Under the pieces are notes generated by a model that had not been told where the DNA came from, did no database searches, and worked only from the letters and a program-made list of their open reading frames with translations. Position numbers and translations under genes: made by a program. This document shows, one piece after another, positions 1 to 8,751 of a stretch of DNA of 64,000 bases (position 1 is its first letter; the number at the start of each line of letters is the position of its first letter). Source of the DNA: Gordonia terrae (GTDB lineage Bacteria > Actinomycetota > Actinomycetes > Mycobacteriales > Mycobacteriaceae). The stretch is from NCBI RefSeq assembly GCF_001698225.1, contig NZ_CP016594.1, forward strand, positions 2,852,001 to 2,916,000. The letters run 5' to 3'.

Positions 1-163
1 TGCCGATGCCGTTCCCGGCACCGAGCATGAGAGGGATCAGCCCGGCGAACACCGTGAGCGGTGCGGCGAACGCCACCACCATGAAGACGATCTGCGGGAC
101 GCCGAGGGTTCGGTTGAGGCCGGTGCCGGTCTCCGGTGCCTGGACTTCGCGCTGCCGCGTCAT
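1..163 (-). CDS. APC-superfamily amino acid/amine permease, N-terminal fragment (cut by window edge)
   Basis: Reading leftward from the ATG at 163, 54 codons stay open to the window edge. A short polar N-terminus is followed by the conserved start of an APC transporter (LGVPQIVFMVVAFAAPLTVF, then IPLMLGAGNGIG), which is the first membrane helix and its glycine-rich break. The family imports amino acids or amines by proton symport in the cytoplasmic membrane. Its ATG overlaps the TGA of the amine oxidase gene as ATGA (160-163), so the two are translationally coupled, and the permease plausibly imports the oxidase substrate. The substrate cannot be read from this fragment. Confidence 0.8.
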   Translation of the reverse strand, partial: MTRQREVQAPETGTGLNRTLGVPQIVFMVVAFAAPLTVFAGLIPLMLGAGNGIG

Positions 164-1560
164 GAGGGAACGCCCCCGCCGACCCGGGCGCCCGCGGCGG
201 TGAGAACCTCCGAGGCGGCGCGCTCCGCGGCGCTGACGGCACCGTCGATGTAGCCCTGATTCAGGATCGCCGTCTCCGTGCCGGCCCAATGAATCCGGCC
301 CACCGGCCGGCGGTCGGCGTCGGTGTACTGGGTCAGCGAACCGGGCGCGCGGGAACCGACGCAGCCGCTGATCCACTGCTCGTGCGTCCAGTCCTTCTCC
401 AGGTACGCCGCCGGATTCGCGGCCTCAGGCCCGAACAGGGTGGTCAGATCGGCGAGGAAGGCGTCGTGGCGCGCCGCGGGATCGTCGAGGATCGCGTCGG
501 ACCAGTGCTGGCCGAAGCCCGCGCCGGCGGTGCCGTGGAAGGTCAGCAGGATGCCGACGCTCGCGTCGGGCGGAGAGTTGTCGACGACGTAGTTCGCGAC
601 CGGGAGGTCGGTGACGGCCTGACCGTTCAGCCCCTGCTCGCGCCAGAACGGGCGGTCGTAAACCGCGAACAGCTTGTTCTCGGAGCCAGTGCTCCACCGT
701 CGCTGCAGCATGCAGCGCCGGGTCGGGAGGTCGGGCGTGAACCGGATCCGGGTCGCGTCCGCCGGCGACATCGCGACGATGACGCGGTCGGCCCGGACGT
801 CGGCGCGGGCGGATCGGACGAGCACGGCGTCGGCTTCCTGGCGGACGTCGGAAACCGGGGAGTCGAGCACCACTGCCGGCCCGAGGTCGGCCGCCATGCG
901 GTCGGCGATCGCCGCCGTGCCGCCCACCACCCGCGACTCCTGCGCACCGTCGGTGATGTTGACGGCGTGATCGATACCGCCACCACCCTTGATCCGCGCG
1001 AGCTGGACCAGCAGCGAGGTGCTGTGCAGATCCTCCGCGTTGGTCACGGTGAAGGCCATCGTGAACATCTCCCTGGCCTCCGCGGTGAACGAGTGCGCGT
1101 CCAGCCACCGGCCGAACGTCGTCGCGTCCCATTCCTGTGCCCGGCGCGCCGTCCACGGGGCCTCGAGGGGAACCGATTTCGCCATCCGCTCGAGCCGGAG
1201 CTGCAGTTGGGCGAAGTCGGCGATGGCCAGGGGGCTCATCGGCGGGATCGTTCCGTCGTAGCGCCTCGACCGACCGCGCCGGTGGTAGATCGACTTGCCG
1301 TCGATGAACGTCTTGAACGTTGCGAGGCCCAACTCGTCGATCAGTGCGAGGACGCGGTCCTGGCCGGGGCCGACCCACTGGCCGCCGCCCTCGGTGATCA
1401 CGCCGTCGGTCACGTGCAGGTTCATCGTGCGGCCGCCGACGCGGTCGCCGGCCTCGATCACGGCCACGGAACGTCCGGCCTGGGTGAGCCGGCGCGCCGC
1501 CGTCAACCCGGAGATCCCGGCGCCGATCACCACGACGTCCACAGTGCGCTGCTCGGTCAT
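160..1560 (-). CDS. flavin-containing monoamine oxidase family protein
   Basis: The 466-residue protein has an N-terminal Rossmann FAD motif (GAGISG at residues 13-18, then VIEAGDRVGGRT) and the C-terminal FAD-binding block of amine oxidases (IHWAGTE, then GYIDGAVSAAERAA). Length and layout match bacterial monoamine/putrescine oxidases, which oxidise an amine to an aldehyde with release of ammonia and H2O2. It is the third gene of a leftward operon, with ATGA overlaps to the hydrolase upstream and to an APC permease downstream, which supports an amine-utilisation role. The exact amine is not determined; putrescine oxidase is one candidate by overall similarity. Confidence 0.85.
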   Translation of the reverse strand: MTEQRTVDVVVIGAGISGLTAARRLTQAGRSVAVIEAGDRVGGRTMNLHVTDGVITEGGGQWVGPGQDRVLALIDELGLATFKTFIDGKSIYHRRGRSRRYDGTIPPMSPLAIADFAQLQLRLERMAKSVPLEAPWTARRAQEWDATTFGRWLDAHSFTAEAREMFTMAFTVTNAEDLHSTSLLVQLARIKGGGGIDHAVNITDGAQESRVVGGTAAIADRMAADLGPAVVLDSPVSDVRQEADAVLVRSARADVRADRVIVAMSPADATRIRFTPDLPTRRCMLQRRWSTGSENKLFAVYDRPFWREQGLNGQAVTDLPVANYVVDNSPPDASVGILLTFHGTAGAGFGQHWSDAILDDPAARHDAFLADLTTLFGPEAANPAAYLEKDWTHEQWISGCVGSRAPGSLTQYTDADRRPVGRIHWAGTETAILNQGYIDGAVSAAERAASEVLTAAGARVGGGVPS

Positions 1561-2456
1561 GCCGCCACCTTCTCGATGTGGGAGACGACGTGGTCTGCGA
1601 TGCGCAGGGCGAGCGCGTCGGGAAGGTGATGCCCCATCCCTGGGATCACGATGTGGCGGGCGTGGGGGATCGCGGCGGCGGTCGCATCGCCGCCCGACGG
1701 TGCGACGATGAGATCGCGGTCGCCGTTGATCACCAGGGTGGGCGCGCTGATCCGTGCCAGCTCAGCGGTGCGGTCGCCCGACGCCGCGATCGCCTGGATC
1801 TGCCGGGCGGTGCCGGCGACACCGTCGCCCGCGGTGCGGTTCCAGGTGGTGACGGCATGCGCCGCCTCCTCCACCTCGTCGATCGGGTACGCCGTGCCGG
1901 CGAGATGGGCCGTCATCCGCAGGTGTGCCCGGACAGCGCCCACCCGGTCCCGCGGGGGCGGGCTCGCGATGAGCGCCATGGTCGACGCCGCGGGCTGCCC
2001 CACCTTCGCGTTCCCGGTGGTGGAGTACAGCGACGTCAGCGACGCGGTCAGTTCGGGATATCGCGCGGCGACGGTCTGCGCGATCATGCCGCCCATCGAC
2101 CGCCCCACGACGTGGGTGGGTCCGAGCCCGAGATGCTCGATCAATTGGGTCGCGTCGTCGGCCATGTCCGCCAGCTTGTAGGCGTCGCGGCGGGCCTTGC
2201 CGAGCAGCTGCTGCAGCGTGTTCGGTGGCGGTGTCGTCGCGTACGTCGACCGCCCGCAGTCCCGGTTGTCCATGCGGATCACCAGGAATCCCGTGGCGGT
2301 CAACGCCGACACGAATCGGTCCGACCAGGTCGTCAGGTCCTCGGCGAGTCCGGCGATGAGAAGCACGGGCGGCGCGCCGTACTCGCCGTCCATCCGGTAG
2401 CAGATGCGGGTGCCACCCGGCAGCGGGGCGAACCTGTCTTCGGTGTGCTCAGACAC
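1557..2456 (-). CDS. alpha/beta-fold hydrolase
   Basis: The 299-residue protein has the alpha/beta hydrolase layout: an oxyanion loop early on (LIAGLAEDLTTW), the nucleophile elbow GRSMG with Ser near residue 120, an acid in NGDRDLIV, and a C-terminal His in GMGHHLP. The GTG start at 2456 overlaps the monooxygenase stop by 8 bp, and its own TGA overlaps the amine oxidase ATG. Because it is coupled to a Baeyer-Villiger-type monooxygenase, one plausible task is hydrolysis of the ester or lactone made by that enzyme. That role is inference from the gene pair, not from a substrate motif. Confidence 0.82.
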   Translation of the reverse strand: MSEHTEDRFAPLPGGTRICYRMDGEYGAPPVLLIAGLAEDLTTWSDRFVSALTATGFLVIRMDNRDCGRSTYATTPPPNTLQQLLGKARRDAYKLADMADDATQLIEHLGLGPTHVVGRSMGGMIAQTVAARYPELTASLTSLYSTTGNAKVGQPAASTMALIASPPPRDRVGAVRAHLRMTAHLAGTAYPIDEVEEAAHAVTTWNRTAGDGVAGTARQIQAIAASGDRTAELARISAPTLVINGDRDLIVAPSGGDATAAAIPHARHIVIPGMGHHLPDALALRIADHVVSHIEKVAA

Positions 2457-3957
2457 AGACGGACTCCTTCGCCGTCGACGGTGCGGCGTCGTCCGTCGTT
2501 GAGCCGAACACCAGGGCGTCGTCGAGCAGCGGGCCGCGGAGGATCTTGGCGTCCTGCTGATACGACATGGACATCTGGAACAGGCCCGTGCCCTGCTTGG
2601 GGATGACGTCGCGCGCGCGCTGGGCGTAGCCGGAACTCAGGTCCACGATCGGCCGGCGCTCCATGCCTGGGTCGGCTTCGACGCGGACGCTGTCGTACCC
2701 GAAAAGGTCCATGTGCTTGACCAGGTCGCAGAAGTAGCGGGCGAGGATTCCGACCTTGAGCGTCCATGCGGACGTGGTGTACCCGATCGAGATGGCCAGG
2801 TTGGGGATGCCCGACAGCAGTGCGCCGCGGTACGCGACCGTGTCCGGAAGGTGGATCGGGGTGCCGTCGACCTCGAGGTCGATGCCGCCGAGCATGCGCA
2901 TGTTCAGGCCGGTCGCGGTGACGATGACGTCGGCGTCGAGGTGTTCGCCCGATTCGAGCGCGATCCCGGATGCCGTGAACCGGTCGATCGTGTCGGTGGT
3001 GATGGAGGCGGCGCCGGTGCTGAGCGCCTCGAAGAAGTCGCCGTCGGGGCACAGGCACAGGCGCTGGTCCCACGGGTTGTACGGCGGGTTGAAGTGGGTG
3101 TCCACGTCGTAGCCCTCAGGCAGAGCCTTGGCGTTGACGCGCCGGATGATCTTGCGCGTGAGGTTCGGGAATGCGCGCATGAACTTGACCTGGCCGAGGT
3201 CGGTCCAGATGTTGGTGAACCGGGTCATCGCGTAGCCGCGCTTCTCGCCGAACACTCGGCTGAGCAGCTGGGCGAAGCTGTCGACCTTGGGCCACGGCAC
3301 GACGTAGGTCGGCGTGCGCTGCAGCATGGTGACGTGAGCGGCAGCGCCCGCGTGGTTCAGCATCGACGGGATCAGCGTCACCGCAGTGGCACCGCTGCCG
3401 ACGACCACGACCTTCTTGCCGGCGTAGTCGTAGTCCTCGGGCCAGTGCTGGGGGTGGATGATGTCGCCCAGGAAGTCCTCGCGGCCCTCGAAGTGCGGGG
3501 TGTATCCCTCGTCGTAGCGGTAGTAGCCGGTGCCGGCGAAGATCCAGTTCGTCGTGATGCGCCGGTCGCCGTCCGGCGTGTGGACGTCGAGGGTCCAGCG
3601 GGCGTCGGCGGACGACCACGAGGCGTGCTGGACGCTGTGCTCGAAACGCACCAGCCGATTCAGGCCGAACTCGTCGAGCGTCTCCTGCAGGTAGGCGACG
3701 ATCTTCGGCGCCTCCGCTATGGCGTCCGGGTCGGTCCACGGCTTGAACTCGTAGCCGAAGGTGTGCAGGCCGTTGTCTGACCGGATGCCCGGGTACTTGA
3801 ACAGGTCCCAGGTGCCGCCGATGTTCGCGCGACCCTCGAGGATCACCACCCGCTTGCCGGGGAACGCCTCGGTGATGTACTTCGCGGCGCCGATGCCGGA
3901 GATGCCGGCACCCACGATGACGATGTCGAATTCTTCGGTCTGCGGGAGCGTCTTCAT
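2449..3957 (-). CDS. flavin-containing / Baeyer-Villiger-type monooxygenase
   Basis: This NADPH- and FAD-dependent monooxygenase has a first Rossmann motif GAGISG near residue 16, a second GSGATA near residue 175, and between them the BVMO fingerprint FxGxxxHxxxWP (FLGDIIHPQHWP). Such enzymes insert oxygen next to a ketone or oxidise soft heteroatoms. I chose the ATG at 3957, which has GAAAGGG a few bases upstream. An in-frame GTG at 3996 would add 13 residues but has no visible ribosome site. It is the first gene of the leftward operon, with its promoter in the 3958-4240 gap. The predicted length of 502 residues fits class I BVMO/FMO proteins. Confidence 0.85.
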   Translation of the reverse strand: MKTLPQTEEFDIVIVGAGISGIGAAKYITEAFPGKRVVILEGRANIGGTWDLFKYPGIRSDNGLHTFGYEFKPWTDPDAIAEAPKIVAYLQETLDEFGLNRLVRFEHSVQHASWSSADARWTLDVHTPDGDRRITTNWIFAGTGYYRYDEGYTPHFEGREDFLGDIIHPQHWPEDYDYAGKKVVVVGSGATAVTLIPSMLNHAGAAAHVTMLQRTPTYVVPWPKVDSFAQLLSRVFGEKRGYAMTRFTNIWTDLGQVKFMRAFPNLTRKIIRRVNAKALPEGYDVDTHFNPPYNPWDQRLCLCPDGDFFEALSTGAASITTDTIDRFTASGIALESGEHLDADVIVTATGLNMRMLGGIDLEVDGTPIHLPDTVAYRGALLSGIPNLAISIGYTTSAWTLKVGILARYFCDLVKHMDLFGYDSVRVEADPGMERRPIVDLSSGYAQRARDVIPKQGTGLFQMSMSYQQDAKILRGPLLDDALVFGSTTDDAAPSTAKESVCV

Positions 3958-4043
3958 CGTGGGCCCTTTCGGTGGTGACGATGTGTCGGTGGTCACTTGA
4001 TGTGCCTATGACGGTGCCGGTTCAGCCGTTGTATGAGCCACAA

Positions 4044-4086
4044 CACACTGCTCCCATTTCTCCAGAGGGCAGTGCAGTGTGCACAC
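4044..4086. promoter_or_regulatory. inverted repeats in the divergent control region
   Basis: The ~280-bp gap between the leftward monooxygenase operon and the rightward membrane protein/oxidoreductase pair contains CACACTGC (4044-4051) facing GCAGTGTG (4074-4081), and the perfect palindrome GTGTGCACAC (4077-4086). Their position suggests an operator for a repressor controlling both operons. No regulator gene lies nearby in the window, so the protein that binds is unknown. Confidence 0.4.
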
Positions 4087-4240
4087 GGCGGCCGGCTCCG
4101 GCCACCGGTGATCGCATCATCTGGTGCAGGGTGTTGCGCAGGTCGGCCCAGGATGTTGCACCTCGCTGTAGCGCGCGGAGGGTTCGCCGCGACAACGTGA
4201 GAAGCGTCACGAGACACGGATCACATCTCACGGAGGAACC

Positions 4241-4942
4241 ATGCGCGACTTGCTCTTCGCCGCAGCGGACATCTGGATGATCGCCATCGGATTCATCTGC
4301 GGCGTGAAGTTCATCAGGAATCACTCGAACTGGCTGATCGGCCTTGAGTGGATGATCATGGCGACATCGGGCACGAACTTCCTGATCTACGGTGTGACGA
4401 AGGCCGGCACCGATTCGCCGATGTACCACTTTGCGTACTTCCTCGACGCCTTCTCCCGGTCGATCGGTTTCACCGTGATCCTGGTGCTCGGCCTGCTCAC
4501 GGTGACGCACCGGTACAAGCCGACGAAGGCCATCGAGGTGGGCGCCTTCGCCCTCGCCGCGGTGCTCGGCTACTTCCTCTCCGAGTTCGCCACCGAGATC
4601 GGCACCCCCGGCAAGGTGTTCTTCCTCGTGATGGCGCTCGGCGTCAGTGCCTACCTCGTCTACTACGGGCAGCGTCTGTGGGCACTGGGCGAGCACGCCC
4701 ACGCGGTCTGGGTGTGGATCGCGACGGCGCTCAACGTCGTCGTCGCGTCGATCTACGACTTCTGGCACATCCCCGGTGACGACGACGCCCACACGCTCTT
4801 CTACATCCTCGCGCTGTTCACCTGGGGGCTCGCCATGCTCGTGATCTACCGCTCGTACATCGCCTTCGACGCGCACAACAAGCGATTGGACGGTGCGCGT
4901 AGCGCCGGCGCGGCCGTCGTCCAGGGGGCCGAGAACGCATGA
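4241..4942 (+). CDS. multi-pass membrane protein of unknown function
   Basis: The 233-residue protein begins at an ATG preceded by GGAGG (about 4231-4235). Hydrophobic stretches, including FAAADIWMIAIGFICGV, AFALAAVLGYFLSEF and LFYILALFTWGLAMLVIY, suggest around six membrane helices. The tail is basic and ends in the cytoplasm or periplasm without further domains. I do not recognise the family. Its ATGA overlap with the following FAD oxidoreductase ties it to amine or amino-acid oxidation, perhaps as a membrane partner or small transporter; that is inference. Confidence 0.75.
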   Translation: MRDLLFAAADIWMIAIGFICGVKFIRNHSNWLIGLEWMIMATSGTNFLIYGVTKAGTDSPMYHFAYFLDAFSRSIGFTVILVLGLLTVTHRYKPTKAIEVGAFALAAVLGYFLSEFATEIGTPGKVFFLVMALGVSAYLVYYGQRLWALGEHAHAVWVWIATALNVVVASIYDFWHIPGDDDAHTLFYILALFTWGLAMLVIYRSYIAFDAHNKRLDGARSAGAAVVQGAENA

Positions 4943-6372
4943 GCGCCACGACGAACACGGTCTACACCGAATTCACGGGCTGGATCGATCCACCCACTGA
5001 CGTACGCCCTCCGCTCACTGAGAACCTGACCTGCTCCGTCGCCGTGATCGGAGGCGGGCTCGCAGGCATGGCGATTGCGCTGCGCCTCGCGGAGCACGGC
5101 GTCGACACGATCCTGATCGAGGCGCAGTTCTGCGGGAACGGCGCCGGATCGCGCAACGCCGGCCAGCTCGCCAGCGCGCCCGGCGGCGACATCCAGCTCC
5201 TGGATCTGCTGTACCGCAAGCGGATGCCGGCGATCATCCGCCTCACCGAGAACGCGGCGGCCCACGTCGAGAACGTCATCGCGACACAGGGGATCGACTG
5301 CGACTACGAAGCCACCGGTAACGTCTTCGCCGCCGTATCCCGCGGCCAGCTCGGGCGAACTCGGCGGATCGCGAAGATCCTCCGCAGGGCCGGCGCCGAG
5401 GTCGAAGAGGGGGACGCCCGCGAACTGGGAATCCCGCACGGATTCGTCGGCGGCATGCGGGAGGTCCACGGCGGCATCATGAACCCCGGGAAGTTCCTCC
5501 GCGGGCTGCGCGCGGCGGTGCTCGACTCGTCGGCCCGGGTCTTCGAGCAGTCCAAGGTGACCGACGTCGTCCGGGATGGAGGCGACGTGGTCGTCGAGAC
5601 CCCCGGTGGAATCGTCCGGGCGGGCACCGTCGTCCTCGCGACGAACGCCCACGCGGGCGAGTGGGACATCACCCCGAAGAGGCTGTCCTCGCCGATGTGG
5701 GTGACCGAGGTCGAGACCGAGCCGATCGACCCGGAGCGGCTCGCCGCGCTCGGCTGGACGAGCCGATCCGGGCTCGTCACGCAGCACAACATCATGGAGA
5801 ACTACCGCCTCACCGCGCGCAACACCATCGTGTTCGGGGTGCGCCGGATCGAGCGCGCCGTCGAATACCCTCTCCCGGAACGCACCCCGGATCCGTCCGT
5901 CGTCGCCGAACTGGCGGAGGCCTTCGCGGGACGGTTCCCGACGCTGGCAGACGTCGCCGTCGCCCGGGCATGGGGCGGCTGGATCGGCATCACTTCGAGC
6001 TGGTTACCCGTGGCGGGAACGACCGGAGGCAACGTCTATTACACACTCGCGTGCAACGGCCACGGCCTGGCGCAAGCGCCGTACATCGGTGCTCTCATCG
6101 CCGATCGGATCGCGACGGGAACGATGCCGGAGGACCTGCGCACCGTGTGGACCGACCAGCCGCGGTTCGGCCGCGCGGTCGGCCTGATCATGGGGCGCCT
6201 CGGCGTCCGAGCGGCCTGGGCCCTCGACCGGTTCAACGACGCGCTGAACGGGAGCAAGCGGATCGCGCGGCGGCGCTACGCGCACGCGACATCGGCCGAC
6301 ACGAAATCCTCCCGGGCGCTGGACGTACCGTGTCGACGGTCACGTAGATCCCCAGGGTTTTCCGTCGAGTAG
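4939..6372 (+). CDS. NAD(P)/FAD-dependent oxidoreductase, DAO family
   Basis: The 477-residue protein has the FAD Rossmann motif GGGLAG (near residue 38) followed by the acidic ribose-binding end of strand 2 (ILIEA), then the DAO-type GSRNAGQ loop. A C-terminal GGWIGITSSWLPVAG and a glycine-rich flavin contact (CNGHGLAQAP) follow. This is the layout of D-amino-acid/glycine oxidases and of gamma-glutamylputrescine oxidoreductase. It overlaps the preceding membrane protein gene by ATGA. With the amine oxidase and permease on the other side of the shared control region, a role in amine catabolism is likely. The last ~35 residues are basic and poorly conserved in appearance. Confidence 0.82.
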   Translation: MSATTNTVYTEFTGWIDPPTDVRPPLTENLTCSVAVIGGGLAGMAIALRLAEHGVDTILIEAQFCGNGAGSRNAGQLASAPGGDIQLLDLLYRKRMPAIIRLTENAAAHVENVIATQGIDCDYEATGNVFAAVSRGQLGRTRRIAKILRRAGAEVEEGDARELGIPHGFVGGMREVHGGIMNPGKFLRGLRAAVLDSSARVFEQSKVTDVVRDGGDVVVETPGGIVRAGTVVLATNAHAGEWDITPKRLSSPMWVTEVETEPIDPERLAALGWTSRSGLVTQHNIMENYRLTARNTIVFGVRRIERAVEYPLPERTPDPSVVAELAEAFAGRFPTLADVAVARAWGGWIGITSSWLPVAGTTGGNVYYTLACNGHGLAQAPYIGALIADRIATGTMPEDLRTVWTDQPRFGRAVGLIMGRLGVRAAWALDRFNDALNGSKRIARRRYAHATSADTKSSRALDVPCRRSRRSPGFSVE

Positions 6373-6396
6373 TTGCCCTTGTTTCAGCGCTCTGGG

Positions 6397-6600
6397 CTCA
6401 GCGAAGCTGAGTAGGTCGGGTGGGGTGAGGCGGTCTACTTCGCTGGCCGCCCGTGTCGTTCACGGGGTCGGTAGGACGAGCCGTCCATGAGGATCTGATG
6501 GGCCGGTGGTCGATGAGCCACCCCCGCTGATTGAGCCGGCACCGAGCGAAGCGAGGAGCCGAGTCGAAATCACTTGGTGACCCGAAGTCACCCAGTGACT
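6397..6600. terminator. convergent intergenic hairpins, including a family A dispersed repeat
   Basis: The 240-bp gap between two convergent genes contains a small hairpin CTCAGC-gaa-GCTGAG (6397-6411). It also holds one copy of the family A dispersed repeat (about 6526-6600), whose end folds as TCACTTGGTGAC (6570-6581) pairing with GTCACCCAGTGA (6587-6598), one mismatch and a 5-base loop. Position and symmetry suggest bidirectional termination, although no T-run follows. I see no gene in the gap. Confidence 0.45.
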
Positions 6601-6614
6601 CCCGCGCATGACTT

Positions 6615-7223
6615 CTACGACGCGCCGAGAATGCTGATCTCGAAAACGAGGGTGTCACCGACCTCGATGTTCGCCTGCGGATTGCCCTGCGCGTAACCGT
6701 CGGCCGACGTCATGGCGACGCCCACCTTGGATCCGACCTTCTGTCCCGCGATGGCCTTGCTGAACCCGGGGATCACGCCGTCGAGCGGGAACGTCACGGG
6801 GGAGCCGTTTGCGTAGGCGCTGTCGAAGGTCTCGCCGGTGCGGCCGTTCACGCCGACGTAGCAGACCGACACCGATGCGGTCTCCGGAACGACGGCGCCG
6901 TCACCCTCGACGAGCGTCTTGACCTGGGTGGCATCGACGCTGAACGGGTTCTCGACGGTGATGTCCGGGGCTTCGGTCGCGGTGGATGCGACCATCTGCA
7001 GGCTGCCGGTGGTGCCCTGCTCGGTCCACTGCGGTGCGGCCTCGGCGTTCGCGGGTGCGGTCGGGCAACTCTCCGCTCCTGCCGCCGGTGTCTCAGCGCC
7101 ACCGGTCGCCGCAGTCGCAGTGGGTTCCGTTGTGCCCGAACCGGAATCGGAGTCAGAGCTGCAACCGGCGACGGCCAGGACCAGAGCGGTGCCGATGACG
7201 AGTGTGGCGTTCTTGATGTTCAC
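6615..7223 (-). CDS. FKBP-type peptidyl-prolyl cis-trans isomerase lipoprotein
   Basis: Starting at the GTG at 7223 gives a 202-residue protein with a lipoprotein signal (hydrophobic run, lipobox LAVAGC, then a Ser/Asp/Gly-rich linker). A C-terminal FKBP domain follows: VCYVGVNGRTGETFDS, the hallmark VIPGFSKAIAGQKVGSK, and LVFEISILG. It should be anchored outside the membrane and help fold secreted proteins. An upstream in-frame extension of ~80 residues is rejected because it lacks a signal and is Arg/Gly-rich. It is the last gene of the leftward block and may have its own promoter in the short gap upstream. Confidence 0.9.
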   Translation of the reverse strand: MNIKNATLVIGTALVLAVAGCSSDSDSGSGTTEPTATAATGGAETPAAGAESCPTAPANAEAAPQWTEQGTTGSLQMVASTATEAPDITVENPFSVDATQVKTLVEGDGAVVPETASVSVCYVGVNGRTGETFDSAYANGSPVTFPLDGVIPGFSKAIAGQKVGSKVGVAMTSADGYAQGNPQANIEVGDTLVFEISILGAS

Positions 7224-7252
7224 CCTGGGAACGCTACCCGAGCCGTGACCCC

Positions 7253-7717
7253 TCACCGAGAGCCGCGACCGGCCAGGACGCGGGCAGCCCGCTCGAGATC
7301 GGCACGCACCGCTCGCGCGGCCGGCCACCGCGTAGCGCTCAGTACCAGCCCGGCGACCGCGGGCACCGTCAACACCGCCTCGGCATGCACGTCGGTGCCC
7401 CCTTCCCGCTCGGCGAACGTCAACGTCAGCACCGCGTCGACCGACCGCCACCGTCCGATCTCCTGCCACCGTCGACGAGACTCACAGGCGGTCACCTCCA
7501 TCCGAGGTGACACCCCGGGTACGACGGTGACGTCGGTCCAGCTGGTGCCGACGTCGCCCGCCCGGTCTCCGATCGGCCGCAGGTCGTCGACCCGACGCAG
7601 GCTCGATTGCCACTCCGGACGATTCGCGGGGTTCGCGAGGTAATCGAAGGTGACGTCGAGCGGCGCATCGAACGGCACCACGGTGTCGATGACGGTGACG
7701 CGGGCGGGGGAGAGCAT
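7253..7717 (-). CDS. SRPBCC (START-like/polyketide cyclase) family protein
   Basis: The 154-residue protein starts at the ATG at 7717, which shares one base with the stop of the LLM gene (TGATG). It begins with the typical SRPBCC opening (IDTVVPFDAPLDVTFDYLAN) followed by NRPEWQSSLRRV and beta strands rich in W, V and T. The C-terminal helix, rich in Arg and Ala, would close the hydrophobic cavity. Such proteins bind small hydrophobic ligands; no ligand can be named. It is coupled to an F420-type oxidoreductase, suggesting a joint small-molecule pathway. Confidence 0.8.
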   Translation of the reverse strand: MLSPARVTVIDTVVPFDAPLDVTFDYLANPANRPEWQSSLRRVDDLRPIGDRAGDVGTSWTDVTVVPGVSPRMEVTACESRRRWQEIGRWRSVDAVLTLTFAEREGGTDVHAEAVLTVPAVAGLVLSATRWPAARAVRADLERAARVLAGRGSR

Positions 7718-8751
7718 CAGCGGATCAGTTCTGCCAGCTGCTCGACCTCGGCAACGCTGCCGGGCGACACGAGCATCATCGTCACCCCGCACGCTTCCCA
7801 GACCTTGATCTGTTCACGCACGTGGTCCAGGTCGCCGACGATCGCCGAGTCGTCCACAACAGCGTCTGGGATGATCTGCGCCGCTTCGTCTTTGCGGTTG
7901 CTGCGGAAGAGTGCGGTCACCTCGTCGACGACGTCGGAGTAGCCCATCCGACGGTAGACCTCGGCGTGGAAGTTGGTGTCCTCGCTGCCCATCCCGCCCA
8001 TGTACAGCGCCAGGAACGGCTTGATCGCGGCGTAGGTACCTTCGCGGTCATCGGTGACGACGATCTGGGCGGTCGCACACACCTCGAAGTCCTCACGACT
8101 GCGTCGTGCACCCGGGCGGGCGAATCCCTCGTCGAGCCACTCGTTGTACGTCTCGGCCATGCGCGGCGTGTAGAACAGCGGCAGCCAGCCGTCGGCGATC
8201 TCGGCGGCGAGCGCGACGTTCTTCGGCCCCTCGGCGCCGAGCATGATCGGGATGTCGCTGCGCAGCGGGTGCGTGATCGGCTTGAGCGTCTTGCCCAGCC
8301 CTGACGCGCCCTCCCCGTCGAACGGCAGGGGATAGTGGGGGCCGGCGCTGCTGACCGGCGCCTCGCGGGCCCACACCTGACGCATGATGTCGATGTACTC
8401 GCGGGTCCGGGCCAGCGGCTTGGCGAACTTCTGCCCGTACCAGCCTTCGACGACCTGCGGCCCCGAGACGCCGAGCCCGACGATGTGCCGACCGCCGGAC
8501 AGGTGGTCGAGGGTCAGCGCGGCCATCGCGCATGCGGTGGGCGTGCGCGCCGACAGTTGCAGCACCGACGTCCCGAGCCGGACACGTTCCGTCGACGACC
8601 CGAGCCAGGCCAGCGGGGTGTAGGCGTCGGATCCCCAGGCTTCGGCGGTGAAGATGCTGTCGAAGCCGGAGGCCTCGGCCGCGGCGACGATCTCGGCGTG
8701 ATGGGTCGGCGGTTGCGCGCCCCAGTAGCCCAGTTGCAGACCGAGTTTCAC
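7717..8751 (-). CDS. LLM class F420-dependent oxidoreductase
   Basis: The 344-residue luciferase-like monooxygenase fold protein has an N-terminal barrel strand with LGLQLGYWG, then ERVRLGTSVLQLSARTP and the conserved LDHLSGGRHIVGLGVSGPQV. These are typical of actinobacterial F420-dependent enzymes of this class. The GTG start at 8751 overlaps the preceding NTF2-like gene stop as GTGA, and the 3' end joins the SRPBCC gene. The substrate is unknown. It presumably uses reduced coenzyme F420 rather than FMN, judged by family resemblance. Confidence 0.88.
   Translation of the reverse strand: MKLGLQLGYWGAQPPTHHAEIVAAAEASGFDSIFTAEAWGSDAYTPLAWLGSSTERVRLGTSVLQLSARTPTACAMAALTLDHLSGGRHIVGLGVSGPQVVEGWYGQKFAKPLARTREYIDIMRQVWAREAPVSSAGPHYPLPFDGEGASGLGKTLKPITHPLRSDIPIMLGAEGPKNVALAAEIADGWLPLFYTPRMAETYNEWLDEGFARPGARRSREDFEVCATAQIVVTDDREGTYAAIKPFLALYMGGMGSEDTNFHAEVYRRMGYSDVVDEVTALFRSNRKDEAAQIIPDAVVDDSAIVGDLDHVREQIKVWEACGVTMMLVSPGSVAEVEQLAELIR

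Noticed and set aside
289..1629. Open frame of 446 codons on the + strand
   Set aside because: Antisense to the amine oxidase, which has clear FAD motifs. The product is Arg/Val/Gly-rich.
6615..7469. Longer FKBP reading with ~80 extra N-terminal residues
   Set aside because: The extra part is Arg/Gly-rich, would bury the lipoprotein signal and overlaps the SRPBCC gene.
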